Position numbers and translations under genes: made by a program. Below the pieces are notes generated by a model, which ran no database searches, was not told where the DNA came from, and saw only the letters and a program-made list of their open reading frames with translations. Below, one piece after another: positions 30,530 through 40,024 of a DNA stretch of 64,000 nucleotides (positions are counted from its first letter, which is position 1; each line of letters opens with the position of its first letter). This DNA comes from Photobacterium carnosum. Lineage in GTDB: Bacteria > Pseudomonadota > Gammaproteobacteria > Enterobacterales > Vibrionaceae. The stretch is from NCBI RefSeq assembly GCF_002849605.1, contig NZ_NPIB01000017.1:1-64000 (forward strand). The letters are read 5' to 3'.

Positions 30530-32245
30530 ATGACTATCGGTAAGTACCTCAGATGGAAAGATTCGCAAGGGAACGTGTTTCGTCCTGTGTCATTAACAGG
30601 CACCGAGTTACTCAATGATCGCACTTTAAATAAGAGTACGGCTTTTACTCAAGAAGAGCGCGATGCTTTTCAATTAACGGGATTATTACCCCCGCGAGTA
30701 CAAACGTTTGATGATCAACTTAACCGTGTCTATGACGGCTTTAGTAATGCTTCTACGGATATTGAAAAATACCTCTTTTTACGTTCGCTTCAAGAGCGTA
30801 ATGAAACCCTTTTTTATGCGTTACTCTCTCGCCATGTAGAAGAAATGACGCCCATCATTTATACCCCTACTGTCGGCAAAGCATGTCAAGAATTTAGCCA
30901 TCGTTATCAAAAAGCACGTGGGTTATATATTACTGAAGATAATGTCGGTGCAATGGGTGAGATGTCGCGCCATTTTATGGGTAAAGACATTAAAATTATT
31001 GTCGTAACCGATAGCCAAGGCATTTTAGGCATTGGTGATCAAGGCGTTGGCGGAATGGGGATCCCGATTGGTAAGTTATCACTCTATACTTTAGGTGCTG
31101 GCATTCACCCTGCCCATTGTTTACCGATTGTGTTAGATGTAGGTACTGATAACCAAGAGCTGCTTGATGATCCAATGTACTTAGGCATTTCACGTAAACG
31201 ACTTCGTGGTGGTGCTTATAAACGCTTTATTAAATCATTTGTACAACAAGTAAAACGCCATTTTCCAAAAGCAGTATTGCAATGGGAAGATTTTAGTAAA
31301 GCCAATGCGTTTGATAATCTAAGTGATTACGAAGATAGTTTGCCATCATTTAATGATGATATTCAAGGTACTGGCTCGGTTGTTCTTGCCGGTATTTTGG
31401 GTGCATGTAAGATCAAACAAGAACGATTAGTGGATCAAACCTATGTGATCTACGGCGCTGGCGCGGGTGGCGTAGGAGTTGCTGATCAAATCTATGCAGG
31501 GTTACTAAAAGAAGGTTGTACGCATCATTCTGCTCGTGAGAAGATTTTCATTCTTGATTCTAAAGGCGTCGTGTTTGATGATCGCGATGGTTTAGAAGAT
31601 TATAAACGTCGCTATGCTAAATCACGTTCAATTTCTGCCGGATGGCATGCCGCTGAGTTGGGTAAGATTAGTTTAACCGAGCTTATTAATAACCATCCAG
31701 TCACCGTATTGTTAGGCGCCAGTGGTATTGGTGGTTCATTTACTGCTGATCATATTCAGAAAATGATGGAATATACGCCACGACCGATTATATTCCCACT
31801 CTCTAATCCTACCGCCAATTGTGAGGCTATTCCTGAAGCGATTTATCATTGGAGTGATGGACAAGCTATCGTCGCAACCGGCAGTCCATTCTCTGATGTA
31901 GAATATAATGGGCATCAATACCGCATTGGACAGGGCAATAATGTCTTTATTTTCCCTGGTGTTGGCTTGGCGTCTATTGTGTCGCAAACGGCAAAAATTA
32001 CTCAAGATATGTTTACCACTGCGTCTTATGCACTTGCTGAGTGTGTAAGTGATGAAGATATTGCAAATGGGTGTATTTACCCTCGCATTAGTGCGTTGAA
32101 AGCCGTTTCTATTCATGTTGCTTATTCAATTTTAGCTCAGATGCAAGCAACAGATGCTTGTTGTCACTTACGAGATCAAGATCTTGAGCAAGCATTAGCT
32201 GAACATATGTGGGAACCGGTCTATTTGCCGTATCGACGAGTATAA
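30530..32245 (+). CDS. maeA: NAD-dependent malic enzyme
   Basis: A 571-residue malic enzyme (malate + NAD+ to pyruvate + CO2 + NADH), cytosolic, near the usual 562-565. It contains the malate-binding E-M-T-P-I-I-Y-T-P-T-V-G and the Rossmann-type G-A-G-A-G-G-V-G segment. F-N-D-D-I-Q-G-T-G holds metal-binding acids. The large-subunit type and the lack of a C-terminal phosphotransacetylase domain point to SfcA/MaeA. A terminator follows. The start follows CGGAGATAGA. Confidence 0.93.
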   Translation: MTIGKYLRWKDSQGNVFRPVSLTGTELLNDRTLNKSTAFTQEERDAFQLTGLLPPRVQTFDDQLNRVYDGFSNASTDIEKYLFLRSLQERNETLFYALLSRHVEEMTPIIYTPTVGKACQEFSHRYQKARGLYITEDNVGAMGEMSRHFMGKDIKIIVVTDSQGILGIGDQGVGGMGIPIGKLSLYTLGAGIHPAHCLPIVLDVGTDNQELLDDPMYLGISRKRLRGGAYKRFIKSFVQQVKRHFPKAVLQWEDFSKANAFDNLSDYEDSLPSFNDDIQGTGSVVLAGILGACKIKQERLVDQTYVIYGAGAGGVGVADQIYAGLLKEGCTHHSAREKIFILDSKGVVFDDRDGLEDYKRRYAKSRSISAGWHAAELGKISLTELINNHPVTVLLGASGIGGSFTADHIQKMMEYTPRPIIFPLSNPTANCEAIPEAIYHWSDGQAIVATGSPFSDVEYNGHQYRIGQGNNVFIFPGVGLASIVSQTAKITQDMFTTASYALAECVSDEDIANGCIYPRISALKAVSIHVAYSILAQMQATDACCHLRDQDLEQALAEHMWEPVYLPYRRV

Positions 32246-32273
32246 CCACGCTGTTTTGTAATCATGCGTGATA

Positions 32274-32307
32274 AAAAAGCCATATTCTTAATTGAATGTG
32301 GCTTTTT
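32274..32307 (+). terminator. Intrinsic terminator of maeA
   Basis: AAAAAGCCATATTC/GAATGTGGCTTTTT, 6-base loop, T-run (one G-U pair). Confidence 0.9.
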
Positions 32308-32391
32308 ATTTTATAAATCATGCGCTTAATTATTAATACCAGTGTGTTTTTATAAATAATCGTATACAGATTGATATGATACTTTTTTAAT

Positions 32392-32538
32392 ATCGAAACG
32401 TTTCGATTGTAAAACTGTGAGCTAAATAGATATTTTAGTTATTTTATTGCAGTTGAAAGCGATCCTTCTCACACCTTCTCTATTTTGCTCTGGTGAAAAA
32501 TTTGAGTCCGTTTATTATCCTCATCGAAACGTTTCGAT
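32392..32538. promoter_or_regulatory. Two LacI-type operators before rbsD
   Basis: ATCGAAACGTTTCGAT occurs as a perfect 16-bp palindrome at 32392-32407 and again, identical, at 32523-32538. The spacing of 131 bp suits looping by a tetrameric LacI/RbsR-type repressor. The palindrome centre CG with CGAAACG half-sites is typical of RbsR operators. The repressor gene at the end of the locus is the likely reader. Confidence 0.85.
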
Positions 32539-32619
32539 ATGTTTTTCTGCCACTTAAAAAACATCAATACTAAGGCAGAAAATTTGAGAGGTATAACGTG
32601 TAACAAGAAGGTCTACCAA

Positions 32620-33039
32620 ATGAAAAAAAGTACGCTAATTAATGCAGAGCTTTCATACCTTGTGGCAACACTAGGACATACAGATGAAATCACTATTTGT
32701 GATGCAGGTTTACCGATCCCTCAACATGTAAAACGTATTGATCTTGCGTTAACCCATGGTGTACCAAGTTTTCTTGATACGGTGAAAGTGATTTTGTCAG
32801 AATCACAAATTGAAGGTGTCATTATGGCCGCAGAGTTTGCTGAAGTCAGTCCTGCTCATCATCAAGCATTGTTAGCTATTTTAGATCAAGAAAGTACAGT
32901 AACGGCTAAGCCGATTCATATTTCATATTTATCTCATGAAGAATTTAAGCAACGCACTGCGCAAAGTCGTGCTGTTGTGAGAACAGGAGAATATACGCCG
33001 TATGCCAATATTATTTTCCAAGCTGGTGTCGTTTTTTAA
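32620..33039 (+). CDS. rbsD: D-ribose pyranase RbsD
   Basis: A 139-residue protein, identical in length to E. coli RbsD, catalysing the pyranose-furanose interconversion of ribose. The block LGHTDEITICDAGLPIP holds the active-site His20 and Asp28 equivalents. The ATG at 32620 follows AAGAAGG; upstream in-frame codons back to 32539 are not plausible because they overlap the operator region. First gene of the ribose operon. Confidence 0.93.
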   Translation: MKKSTLINAELSYLVATLGHTDEITICDAGLPIPQHVKRIDLALTHGVPSFLDTVKVILSESQIEGVIMAAEFAEVSPAHHQALLAILDQESTVTAKPIHISYLSHEEFKQRTAQSRAVVRTGEYTPYANIIFQAGVVF

Positions 33040-33095
33040 ATCATTGAGGAAGTGAGCTTCGTTTATTTCTTTAACGTAACTAGAAGATATTTAAT

Positions 33096-34022
33096 ATGAA
33101 AAAAATTGCGGTTATTGGTTCGATTAATGTTGATTTAATTACTTATGGTGATCGTATCGCTAAAAGTGGAGAAACACTTGAAGCGACAGCATTTGCGATT
33201 GGTAATGGTGGTAAAGGCGCAAACCAAGCGGTCGCGGCTGCTAAATTAGGCGCACAAGTCGTTATGGTATCAAAAGTGGGTGATGACCAATTTGCAGAGA
33301 TGAGTTTAGCAAATTATCGCAGTCAACAAATAGATACAAAGTTTGTGACTAAAGTGAGCGGTGTTAGTACGGGGGTTGCGCCTATTTTTGTTAATACAAC
33401 TACATCACAAAATTCCATTTTAATTGTAAAAGGAGCAAACAATTATCTTACTCCGGCAGATATTGATGCCGCGGAAGCGGAATTGAAAAATGTCGATATG
33501 ATTGTTTTGCAGCTAGAAGTGCCTTTAGAAACGGTTTATCACGCGATTGATTTTGGTCAAAAATACAATATCACTGTTTTACTCAATCCGGCGCCAGCCA
33601 TACCTGAACTATCTCTGGAATATGTTTGTAAATGTGATTTTTTTGTACCCAATGAAACTGAACTTGAAATATTAACAGGTAAGCCTGTTTCAACGATTGA
33701 AGAGATCAATCAAGCTGCGAATATGTTATTTGAACATGGTTTAAAGAATCTGATTGTGACGATGGGATCACGTGGTTCACTGTGGATATCCAAGACAGGT
33801 GAATATCTTGCTAAGCCAATTAAAGTGAATGCGGTTGATACATCAGGCGCAGGTGATGCTTTTATCGGTTGTTTTTCACATTTCTTTACTCAAACCGGGG
33901 ATGTGGTATTAGCACTGGCAAAGGCGTCTATTTTCGCGGGGCTTTCAGTCACCGGAAAAGGGACTCAGTCATCCTATCCTACGATTGAAAGATTTGATGA
34001 TTATCAAGCAAACAACCTCTAA
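33096..34022 (+). CDS. rbsK: Ribokinase
   Basis: A 308-residue PfkB-family kinase (ribose + ATP to ribose-5-phosphate). N-terminal GSINVDLI, substrate motif GGKGANQAVAAAKLGA and C-terminal anion-hole/base motif D-T-S-G-A-G-D-A-F are all intact. Second gene after rbsD. A second, clearly different ribokinase lies 2.6 kb downstream in the same locus. Confidence 0.9.
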   Translation: MKKIAVIGSINVDLITYGDRIAKSGETLEATAFAIGNGGKGANQAVAAAKLGAQVVMVSKVGDDQFAEMSLANYRSQQIDTKFVTKVSGVSTGVAPIFVNTTTSQNSILIVKGANNYLTPADIDAAEAELKNVDMIVLQLEVPLETVYHAIDFGQKYNITVLLNPAPAIPELSLEYVCKCDFFVPNETELEILTGKPVSTIEEINQAANMLFEHGLKNLIVTMGSRGSLWISKTGEYLAKPIKVNAVDTSGAGDAFIGCFSHFFTQTGDVVLALAKASIFAGLSVTGKGTQSSYPTIERFDDYQANNL

Positions 34023-34067
34023 AAATCATGCTCTTTGGTCAGAGTGATTATTTATGGAAGATAAATT

Positions 34068-35390
34068 ATGTTTATTAAAAATAATACAATTCAACATGCT
34101 GATGGTTTTTTAAATAGAACCCCTATATTTCAATTTTTATTATTATCATCAGTATTTGCGCTTTGGTCTGCCGCCGCTGCACTGAATGATGTTTTGATTA
34201 CGCAATTTAAATCAATTTTTGATTTGTCTAATTTCGCTTCAGCGCTGGTCCAGTCGGCGTTTTATGGCGCTTACTTTTTAGTTGCAATTCCAGCGTCAAT
34301 GGTTGTAAAAAAAACCTCTTATAAATTAGCGATTCTACTTGGTTTAGCGCTGTATATTTTTGGCTGCTTGATGTTCTTTCCTGCATCTCATGCGGGTACG
34401 TACACCATGTTCTTAGCCGCTATTTTCTGTATTGCTATTGGCTTGTCGTTCCTTGAAACCTCATGTAATACCTATTCTGCAATGATCGGTGAGCCTGAAC
34501 GGGCGACATTACGTTTAAACATTTCTCATACCATTAATGCAATGGGCTATATCATTGGTTTATTACTTGGTAAGCACTTGATTTTCCAAGATGGTGTCGA
34601 TGTTGGTCATATGATGGCAACATTAACAGGTCCAGAGCTTGAAGCGTTTAAAGATCAAGTATTGCAACAAACATTAGAACCTTACAAATGGTTAGTCGGT
34701 GTAATCGCAACGATCGCTATTTTGATTGCGATGACTGAATATCCTAATTGTAAAGCGGCAACAGACACTAAAGATAACCAGCCATCATTTGGTGAGACAC
34801 TGTCTTATTTAATGGGCAATAAACGCTTCTTCAAAGGTATTGTGACTCAGTTTGCTTATGTTGGTATGCAAGTCGCAGTATGGTCATTTACGATTCGTTT
34901 AGCATTAGAACTAGATCCTAATATGGTTGAGCATGATGCGGCTAACTATTTGTTGTATGCCTTTATCATGTACTTCTTGGGCAAGTTATTAGCGAACTAC
35001 TTATTCACTAAAACGGCACAAGAAAATATATTAATGGGTTACTCAGCAATTGGCTTTCTCTGCTTGATGTACGTAACCTTTGTTCCTAACTTCAGCGCTG
35101 TTTGGGTTGCTGTCGGTACGTCAGCCTTATTTGCACCTTGTTGGGCAACGATTTTCGCTTCTACTTTACAATCTGTTGATACACGTTACACAGAAACTGC
35201 AGGTGGTTTTGTGGTGATGTCTATTATCGGTGGCGCAGCGATTCCAGTGATTCAAGGTCTACTTGCCGATAATATTGGCTTACAATCTTCATTCATTGTT
35301 AGTGCGTTATGTTTCGCCGTCGTGTTTGTCTACTTTATGAATGAAAAGAAATACAAGCAACAATTCAACTTTGTAGCTGCTAAAGCGTAA
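34068..35390 (+). CDS. FucP-type MFS permease, probably for ribose
   Basis: A 440-residue 12-span symporter of the FucP (fucose:H+ symporter) family, with FLLLSSVFALWSAAAALND at the start and the long FLETSCNTYSA segment. It lies between rbsK and the epimerase-like gene in a ribose locus, where RbsABC would be expected; ribose uptake is therefore inferred from context. Periplasmic binding protein genes are absent. Confidence 0.8.
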   Translation: MFIKNNTIQHADGFLNRTPIFQFLLLSSVFALWSAAAALNDVLITQFKSIFDLSNFASALVQSAFYGAYFLVAIPASMVVKKTSYKLAILLGLALYIFGCLMFFPASHAGTYTMFLAAIFCIAIGLSFLETSCNTYSAMIGEPERATLRLNISHTINAMGYIIGLLLGKHLIFQDGVDVGHMMATLTGPELEAFKDQVLQQTLEPYKWLVGVIATIAILIAMTEYPNCKAATDTKDNQPSFGETLSYLMGNKRFFKGIVTQFAYVGMQVAVWSFTIRLALELDPNMVEHDAANYLLYAFIMYFLGKLLANYLFTKTAQENILMGYSAIGFLCLMYVTFVPNFSAVWVAVGTSALFAPCWATIFASTLQSVDTRYTETAGGFVVMSIIGGAAIPVIQGLLADNIGLQSSFIVSALCFAVVFVYFMNEKKYKQQFNFVAAKA

Positions 35391-35444
35391 TGTTCTATTA
35401 TGACCACTCAAACATGGGTGGTCAGTTTTTGCGAGGAATTGAAT

Positions 35445-36461
35445 ATGTTTACCTTACCGTTATATAAAGAAAATTTCACCAAACAAAGAACCTTAATCGC
35501 TCAGTCTGAACATTTTGAAATTCATAGCTTCCTGTATCATTCAGGTGTTCATGCGATTGAAATTAAAAATGCCAAAGGACATTTAGTGGTATTGCCTTTT
35601 ATGGGACAGATGATTTGGGATGCACAGTTTTTAAATACTGATTTATGCATGAAAAATATGTTCTCTGAGCCCAAATTTGCCAAAACAGTAGTTGAAACCT
35701 ATGGGTGCTTTGCTTTTCATGCGGGCATGATCCGTATGGGATGCCCATCGCCACAAGATGATCATGTATTACATGGTGAAATGCCTTGTGCAACAATGGA
35801 TACTGCATGGTTAGAAATTAATGATGATCGTGTTGTTATCAAAGGCTCTTATGAATATGTAATGGGATTTGGCGATCATTATTTAGCAATGCCTTCGGTA
35901 CAGTTAGATAAAGATGCTAGCTTATTTGATATTAAAATGGTGGTGAAAAATCTTGCCACTGTGAATATGCCGTTGCAGTATATGTGTCACATCAACGCGA
36001 CGTATGTTGAAAATGCAGTGATGACGCAGAATATTCCAGATAGTGCCTTAATGTTACGTGAAACTGTGCCTGCACACGTACAACCGACAGCGCAGTGGTT
36101 GGCATATAATGAAAGTTTGAAAACATCAGCACCTATTTCTATATTAGATAAACCTGAAATGCATGATCCAGAAGTGGTGTATTGCATGGATGATATTGCG
36201 CGTTATACCGACAAAGCCGTATTTAAGATGCAGATCGATGCTGATAAGTACCTGCAAACCGAGTTTGATACTCATGAGTTTAATTGTGCGACACGATGGT
36301 TATTGTGCAGTGGTGATCAACAAGTTGCGGCATTTGCATTACCTGCAACCTGTCGACCTGAAGGCTTTTTAGCGGCTAAAGAGAAGGGTTCTTTGATTTA
36401 TCTTCAACCGAATGAAGAACGCTGCTTTAGCGTACGTACGGGTATTTGCCAAGCGTTATAA
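35445..36461 (+). CDS. DUF4432 aldose-epimerase-like protein
   Basis: A 338-residue cytosolic protein of the DUF4432 family, a relative of galactose mutarotases. It has the G-x-H-G-E-M region (LHGEMPCATMD) and a late PATCRPEGFLA-like motif. The ATG at 35445 follows GAGGAA; earlier in-frame starts have no ribosome-binding site. It probably acts on ribose or a related sugar, inferred from context. The stretch after it holds hairpins before the second ribokinase. Confidence 0.7.
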   Translation: MFTLPLYKENFTKQRTLIAQSEHFEIHSFLYHSGVHAIEIKNAKGHLVVLPFMGQMIWDAQFLNTDLCMKNMFSEPKFAKTVVETYGCFAFHAGMIRMGCPSPQDDHVLHGEMPCATMDTAWLEINDDRVVIKGSYEYVMGFGDHYLAMPSVQLDKDASLFDIKMVVKNLATVNMPLQYMCHINATYVENAVMTQNIPDSALMLRETVPAHVQPTAQWLAYNESLKTSAPISILDKPEMHDPEVVYCMDDIARYTDKAVFKMQIDADKYLQTEFDTHEFNCATRWLLCSGDQQVAAFALPATCRPEGFLAAKEKGSLIYLQPNEERCFSVRTGICQAL

Positions 36462-36510
36462 TGTGTATTTACTCTCTCCTGAATGTTATTTAGTGATGGT
36501 AGGAGAGAGT

Positions 36511-36577
36511 AAAATGGATGCTTTTGATTTTTTATTTTAACGGTTAATTCAGCTAAAAATTAAAATCATCCATTTTT
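36511..36577 (+). terminator. Hairpin-rich spacer between the epimerase-like gene and rbsK2
   Basis: AAAATGGATG (36511) pairs with CATCCATTTT (36567-36576), with inner pairing of TTTT and ATTTTT to AAAAT, followed by a short T-run. Just before it, ACTCTCTCCT (36471-36480) is the complement of 36501-36510. These may attenuate or stabilise the mRNA between the two halves of the locus. Confidence 0.6.
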
Positions 36578-36622
36578 GTTATGTTCTATTAGAAAGGCTC
36601 TTTAAGAGCCGAGGAAAATCCT

Positions 36623-37543
36623 ATGAATAAGTTAGTGGTATTAGGTAGTGTTAACGCTGACCATGTTCTGCAAGTCCCTTCTTTCCCACGTCCAGGCGAG
36701 ACGCTTCATGGTCGTAATTATCAAGTTATTCCTGGGGGAAAAGGTGCTAACCAAGCGGTGGCTGCTGCACGTTTAAATGCAGATATCGGCTTTATCGCTT
36801 GTGTAGGAGATGATTCATTTGGGATCAATATTCGTGAAAATTTCAGAATGGACGGTATTGATATCACTGCGGTGAAAATGCAACCTAATTGTCCAACTGG
36901 CATTGCAATGATTCAAGTGTCAGATAGCGGTGAGAATAGTATTTGTCTTTCTGCAGAAGCTAACGCTAAGTTAACTGCTGCTGCGATTGAGCCTGATTTA
37001 GAGCGTATTCGTCAAGCTGACTATTTATTAATGCAATTGGAAACACCATTGTGTGGTATTGAAAAAGCAGCGCAAGTTGGCAAAGATGCGAATACCATTG
37101 TGATCTTAAATCCGGCTCCTGCGCGCGTATTGTCTGATGAATTATTAGCGTGTGTGGATATGATCACACCAAATGAGACTGAAGCTGAAGTGCTGACTGG
37201 CGTAACGGTTACTGATGCTGAGAGTGCGCAACAAGCGGCAAATATTCTGCATGCTAAAGGGATTCAAACAGTAATGATCACCCTTGGTGCCAAAGGCGTA
37301 TGGTTAAGCCAAGACGGTCGTGGAGATATTATTGCGGGTTTCCGTGTGGAAGCAACAGATACAACGGCGGCGGGCGATACGTTTAACGGTGCATTCGTGA
37401 CTGGTTTGTTAGACGGTTTAGTTTTAGAATCAGCGATTAAATTTGCTCATGCTGCTGCGGCTATTTCAGTGACTCGCTTTGGTGCTCAAACGTCGATTCC
37501 AACCCGTAAAGAAGTTGAAGATTTTCTGGCTCAGCAACAATAG
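36623..37543 (+). CDS. Second ribokinase-family sugar kinase
   Basis: A 306-residue PfkB-family kinase with GSVNADHVL at the start, GGKGANQAVAAARL and the C-terminal D-T-T-A-A-G-D-T-F motif. By eye it is closer to the E. coli RbsK type than the first copy is. Why two are kept is unclear; they may differ in substrate (deoxyribose, ribulose) or in regulation. It is followed 32 bases later by the regulator gene. Confidence 0.87.
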   Translation: MNKLVVLGSVNADHVLQVPSFPRPGETLHGRNYQVIPGGKGANQAVAAARLNADIGFIACVGDDSFGINIRENFRMDGIDITAVKMQPNCPTGIAMIQVSDSGENSICLSAEANAKLTAAAIEPDLERIRQADYLLMQLETPLCGIEKAAQVGKDANTIVILNPAPARVLSDELLACVDMITPNETEAEVLTGVTVTDAESAQQAANILHAKGIQTVMITLGAKGVWLSQDGRGDIIAGFRVEATDTTAAGDTFNGAFVTGLLDGLVLESAIKFAHAAAAISVTRFGAQTSIPTRKEVEDFLAQQQ

Positions 37544-37575
37544 CTAACGTAATGGCTCAATAAAGGAAAAATAAC

Positions 37576-38598
37576 ATGGCAACGATGAAAGATATCGCAA
37601 AATTAGCAAAGGTTTCTACATCAACAGTAAGCCATGTTATTAATAAGACTCGCTTTGTTAGTGACGAGATTTCAGAACGAGTAAATAGTGCTGTTAAAGA
37701 ACTCCATTATAACGGGCCTTCAGTATTAGCACGTAGTTTTAAGGTTAATCGTACTAAAACCTTTGGTATGTTAGTGACGACATCGACTAATCCTTTTTTT
37801 GGTGAAGTTGTTAAGGGTGTGGAGCGTAGTTGTTATCAAAATGGGTATAGCCTTATTTTGTGTAATACCGAAGGTGATCACCAGCGGATGCGCGAATCTA
37901 TCAATACCTTATTACACAAGCGCGTTGATGGTTTGATCTTAATGTGTTCATCATTAGAAGGTGAACGTATTGATGTCTTTGAACAATACCCTGATATTCC
38001 TGTTGTCGTTATGGATTGGGGACCAATGTTATTTACTAGTGATAAGATTCAAGATAATTCTTTGCGGGGCGGCTATATGGCAACCCAATATTTGATTGAA
38101 TCGGGTCATGTTGATATTGGTTGCATAACCGGACCACTGATTCGGCATCAAGCTCAAATGCGTTATGAAGGCTATAAACGTGCGATGAATGAAGCGGGCT
38201 TAACCTTTAATGCTGATTGGATCATTGAGTCTGATTTTGAATGCGAAGGTGGCTATGATGCTTTTATGGAAATGAAGCAACATGGCGTGTTACCCAGTGC
38301 TATTTTTGTTTCCAATGACATGATGGCAATGGGCGTTATTAATGCAGCTAATGAGTGCGGTATGTGTATTCCTGATGATTTGTCGATAATTGGCTATGAT
38401 GATATTCATATTGCTAAATTTATATCACCAGCATTGACGACCATTCACCAGCCAAAGTATCACTTAGGACAAGCTGCGGTTGAAACGTTATTAACCCGTT
38501 TAGATCATCAAGCAAGTGATACGCAAGTTATTCAAATTGAGCCAACATTAGTAACCCGTAAGAGTGTGAAAATTATCAATAGTAATAATAGTAACTAA
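37576..38598 (+). CDS. rbsR: LacI-family regulator RbsR
   Basis: A 340-residue repressor. The helix-turn-helix MKDIAKLAKVSTSTVSHVIN is at residues 4-23, followed by a hinge with VLARSFK and a periplasmic-binding-like sensor domain for a sugar. It ends the ribose locus as in E. coli rbs. The two palindromes upstream of rbsD are its likely sites. Ribose is the expected effector. Confidence 0.88.
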   Translation: MATMKDIAKLAKVSTSTVSHVINKTRFVSDEISERVNSAVKELHYNGPSVLARSFKVNRTKTFGMLVTTSTNPFFGEVVKGVERSCYQNGYSLILCNTEGDHQRMRESINTLLHKRVDGLILMCSSLEGERIDVFEQYPDIPVVVMDWGPMLFTSDKIQDNSLRGGYMATQYLIESGHVDIGCITGPLIRHQAQMRYEGYKRAMNEAGLTFNADWIIESDFECEGGYDAFMEMKQHGVLPSAIFVSNDMMAMGVINAANECGMCIPDDLSIIGYDDIHIAKFISPALTTIHQPKYHLGQAAVETLLTRLDHQASDTQVIQIEPTLVTRKSVKIINSNNSN

Positions 38599-38667
38599 AC
38601 GACCATCGTTATTGGAACACTTGTTTATGGTTTCATTCCGCGCTTAATTATTTAATTGGTATAGCTA

Positions 38668-38702
38668 GATGATAAGTTTTCCCGCTTATCATCTTTTTTT
38701 TG
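38668..38702 (+). terminator. Intrinsic terminator of the ribose locus
   Basis: GATGATAAG/CTTATCATC, 8-base loop, T-run. Confidence 0.92.
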
Positions 38703-38749
38703 TATCTGACATAGCATAATGTTATTTCAATAGATTATAATTTAGCTAT

Positions 38750-38789
38750 CGTTGTTTCTTTGCGTTGTTTCTTTGCGTTGTTTCTTTGG
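38750..38789. repeat. Three tandem copies of a 13-base unit
   Basis: The unit GTTGTTTCTTTGC is repeated almost exactly three times. There is no gene across it. It lies in the 600-bp gap between the ribose terminator and semiSWEET; the rest of the gap is AT-rich. Confidence 0.7.
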
Positions 38790-38851
38790 TGGCACAGAGA
38801 TTATTAACATCGTACTCAATAAGTTGTACTTTGAGAGCGGCGAGAAAATTT

Positions 38852-38929
38852 ATGTGCAAAATAGATGATCCATTTGCTGCTTGGTTACAGGTAGCCTTAG
38901 GATTTACGATCCTATTTGTTGTAAATTAG
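38852..38929 (+). CDS. Possible 25-residue peptide
   Basis: ATG at 38852 opens a 25-codon frame (M-C-K-I-D-D-P-F-A-A-W-L-Q-V-A-L-G-F-T and on) ending in TAG. Its second half is hydrophobic and could span a membrane. GCGAGAAAA precedes it as a weak ribosome-binding site. A chance frame is equally possible. Confidence 0.25.
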   Translation: MCKIDDPFAAWLQVALGFTILFVVN

Positions 38930-39299
38930 CATTGTCAGCCATTATATGCAGTGATTAGACGATTTTTAAGAGAGTAGAAGATACACGTAATAAAAAGTCG
39001 TAACTAAATGATTTATTTACGACTTAGTGGTTGGGAAATAGTTGCTTTATTATTCAAATATTGACTCTAGTAATAAATATAAACTGCGCAGTAAATCCAT
39101 ATAACACCTTCCGTAGTGGCTAATTTTTTCAATATATTTCGTTGTCTACTTACAATCTAGAATAGTGTGATTGTGTGGTAAGTCAATGACTGAAATGTAT
39201 ATATTGTTTACCATTTGTTGTGAATATGTAATGTGTTGATTTTTTTTATATATTTTTAATATTATTAATTAGAGCACGAATAGAACATAAGGATTATGA

Positions 39300-39596
39300 A
39301 TGACAACTCGTTTTAAACACTTAGCCACAGCATTTGAACCTTTTATGTTATTAATGGGGGTTATTGGTCCATTAGCGACGCTGCCGCAATTATATAAACT
39401 ATTTTTCTCTCATAGCGAACACGCTTTAGGATTGTCTCTCACTACTTGGGTGCTCTATGCCTTATTAGCGGCATTATGGGCCGTATATGGTTTCGTTCAT
39501 AAAAATCCGCCAATTTGGGTCGGCAATAGTTTGGGTTTTTTAATGGATATGGCAATGGTGATGGGTATCTTTTGGCATACTGGTGGTACGTTTTAA
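39300..39596 (+). CDS. SemiSWEET sugar transporter
   Basis: A 98-residue three-helix protein of the SemiSWEET (PQ-loop) family. The first helix contains G-P-L-A-T-L-P-Q, the PQ motif that hinges substrate gating. A dimer forms the pore for a small sugar. Length and layout match. There are no adjacent metabolic genes except eda further on. Confidence 0.8.
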   Translation: MTTRFKHLATAFEPFMLLMGVIGPLATLPQLYKLFFSHSEHALGLSLTTWVLYALLAALWAVYGFVHKNPPIWVGNSLGFLMDMAMVMGIFWHTGGTF

Positions 39597-39726
39597 CGCT
39601 ATTTATTCGCTTATTTATATAGATATAAACCTTTTTTATAACTGTTGCTGGGTTGTATTTTATATACTCAGTAACAGTCTCCTTATTTTAAAGCCCTACG
39701 TTATTAAACAAAAACACTTACGTTAG

Positions 39727-39996
39727 CTTTCATTATTATTCGATGATTTGATCTATCTCTCAGGAATATTTTTGGCTATCTTACCTGAACGTGGCAAAAT
39801 TAAGCACGTAGAAGTGCTTGAATAATTGAAAACATCAGATTGTAAAATTACGGTTGATTTTAATTATCGGCCATAATTATAGAATAGCGTTACTCATGTT
39901 AAAACAGGGTTATCAGAGCTAGGTATGCTCGCTGAAATTATTGCTGATCGTTTGTACCGTTTAGGCGTCAGCTATATTCCTTTGCAATGTACCTAA
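39727..39996 (+). pseudogene. Decayed gene remnant with in-frame stops
   Basis: One frame reads with protein-like composition through LFDDLIYLSGIFLAILPERG, VEVLE, a stop, LKTSDCKITVDFNYRP, two further stops, then the GLSELGMLAEIIADRLYRLG block. It ends SYIPLQCT followed by TAA, all in phase. No start codon fits. It looks like the C-terminal part of a lost gene, 28 bases upstream of eda. The identity is not recognised. The remaining sequence of 39597-40024 is AT-rich. Confidence 0.4.
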
Positions 39997-40024
39997 TACT
40001 TAACGGATTTAATGAGTAGTAATT

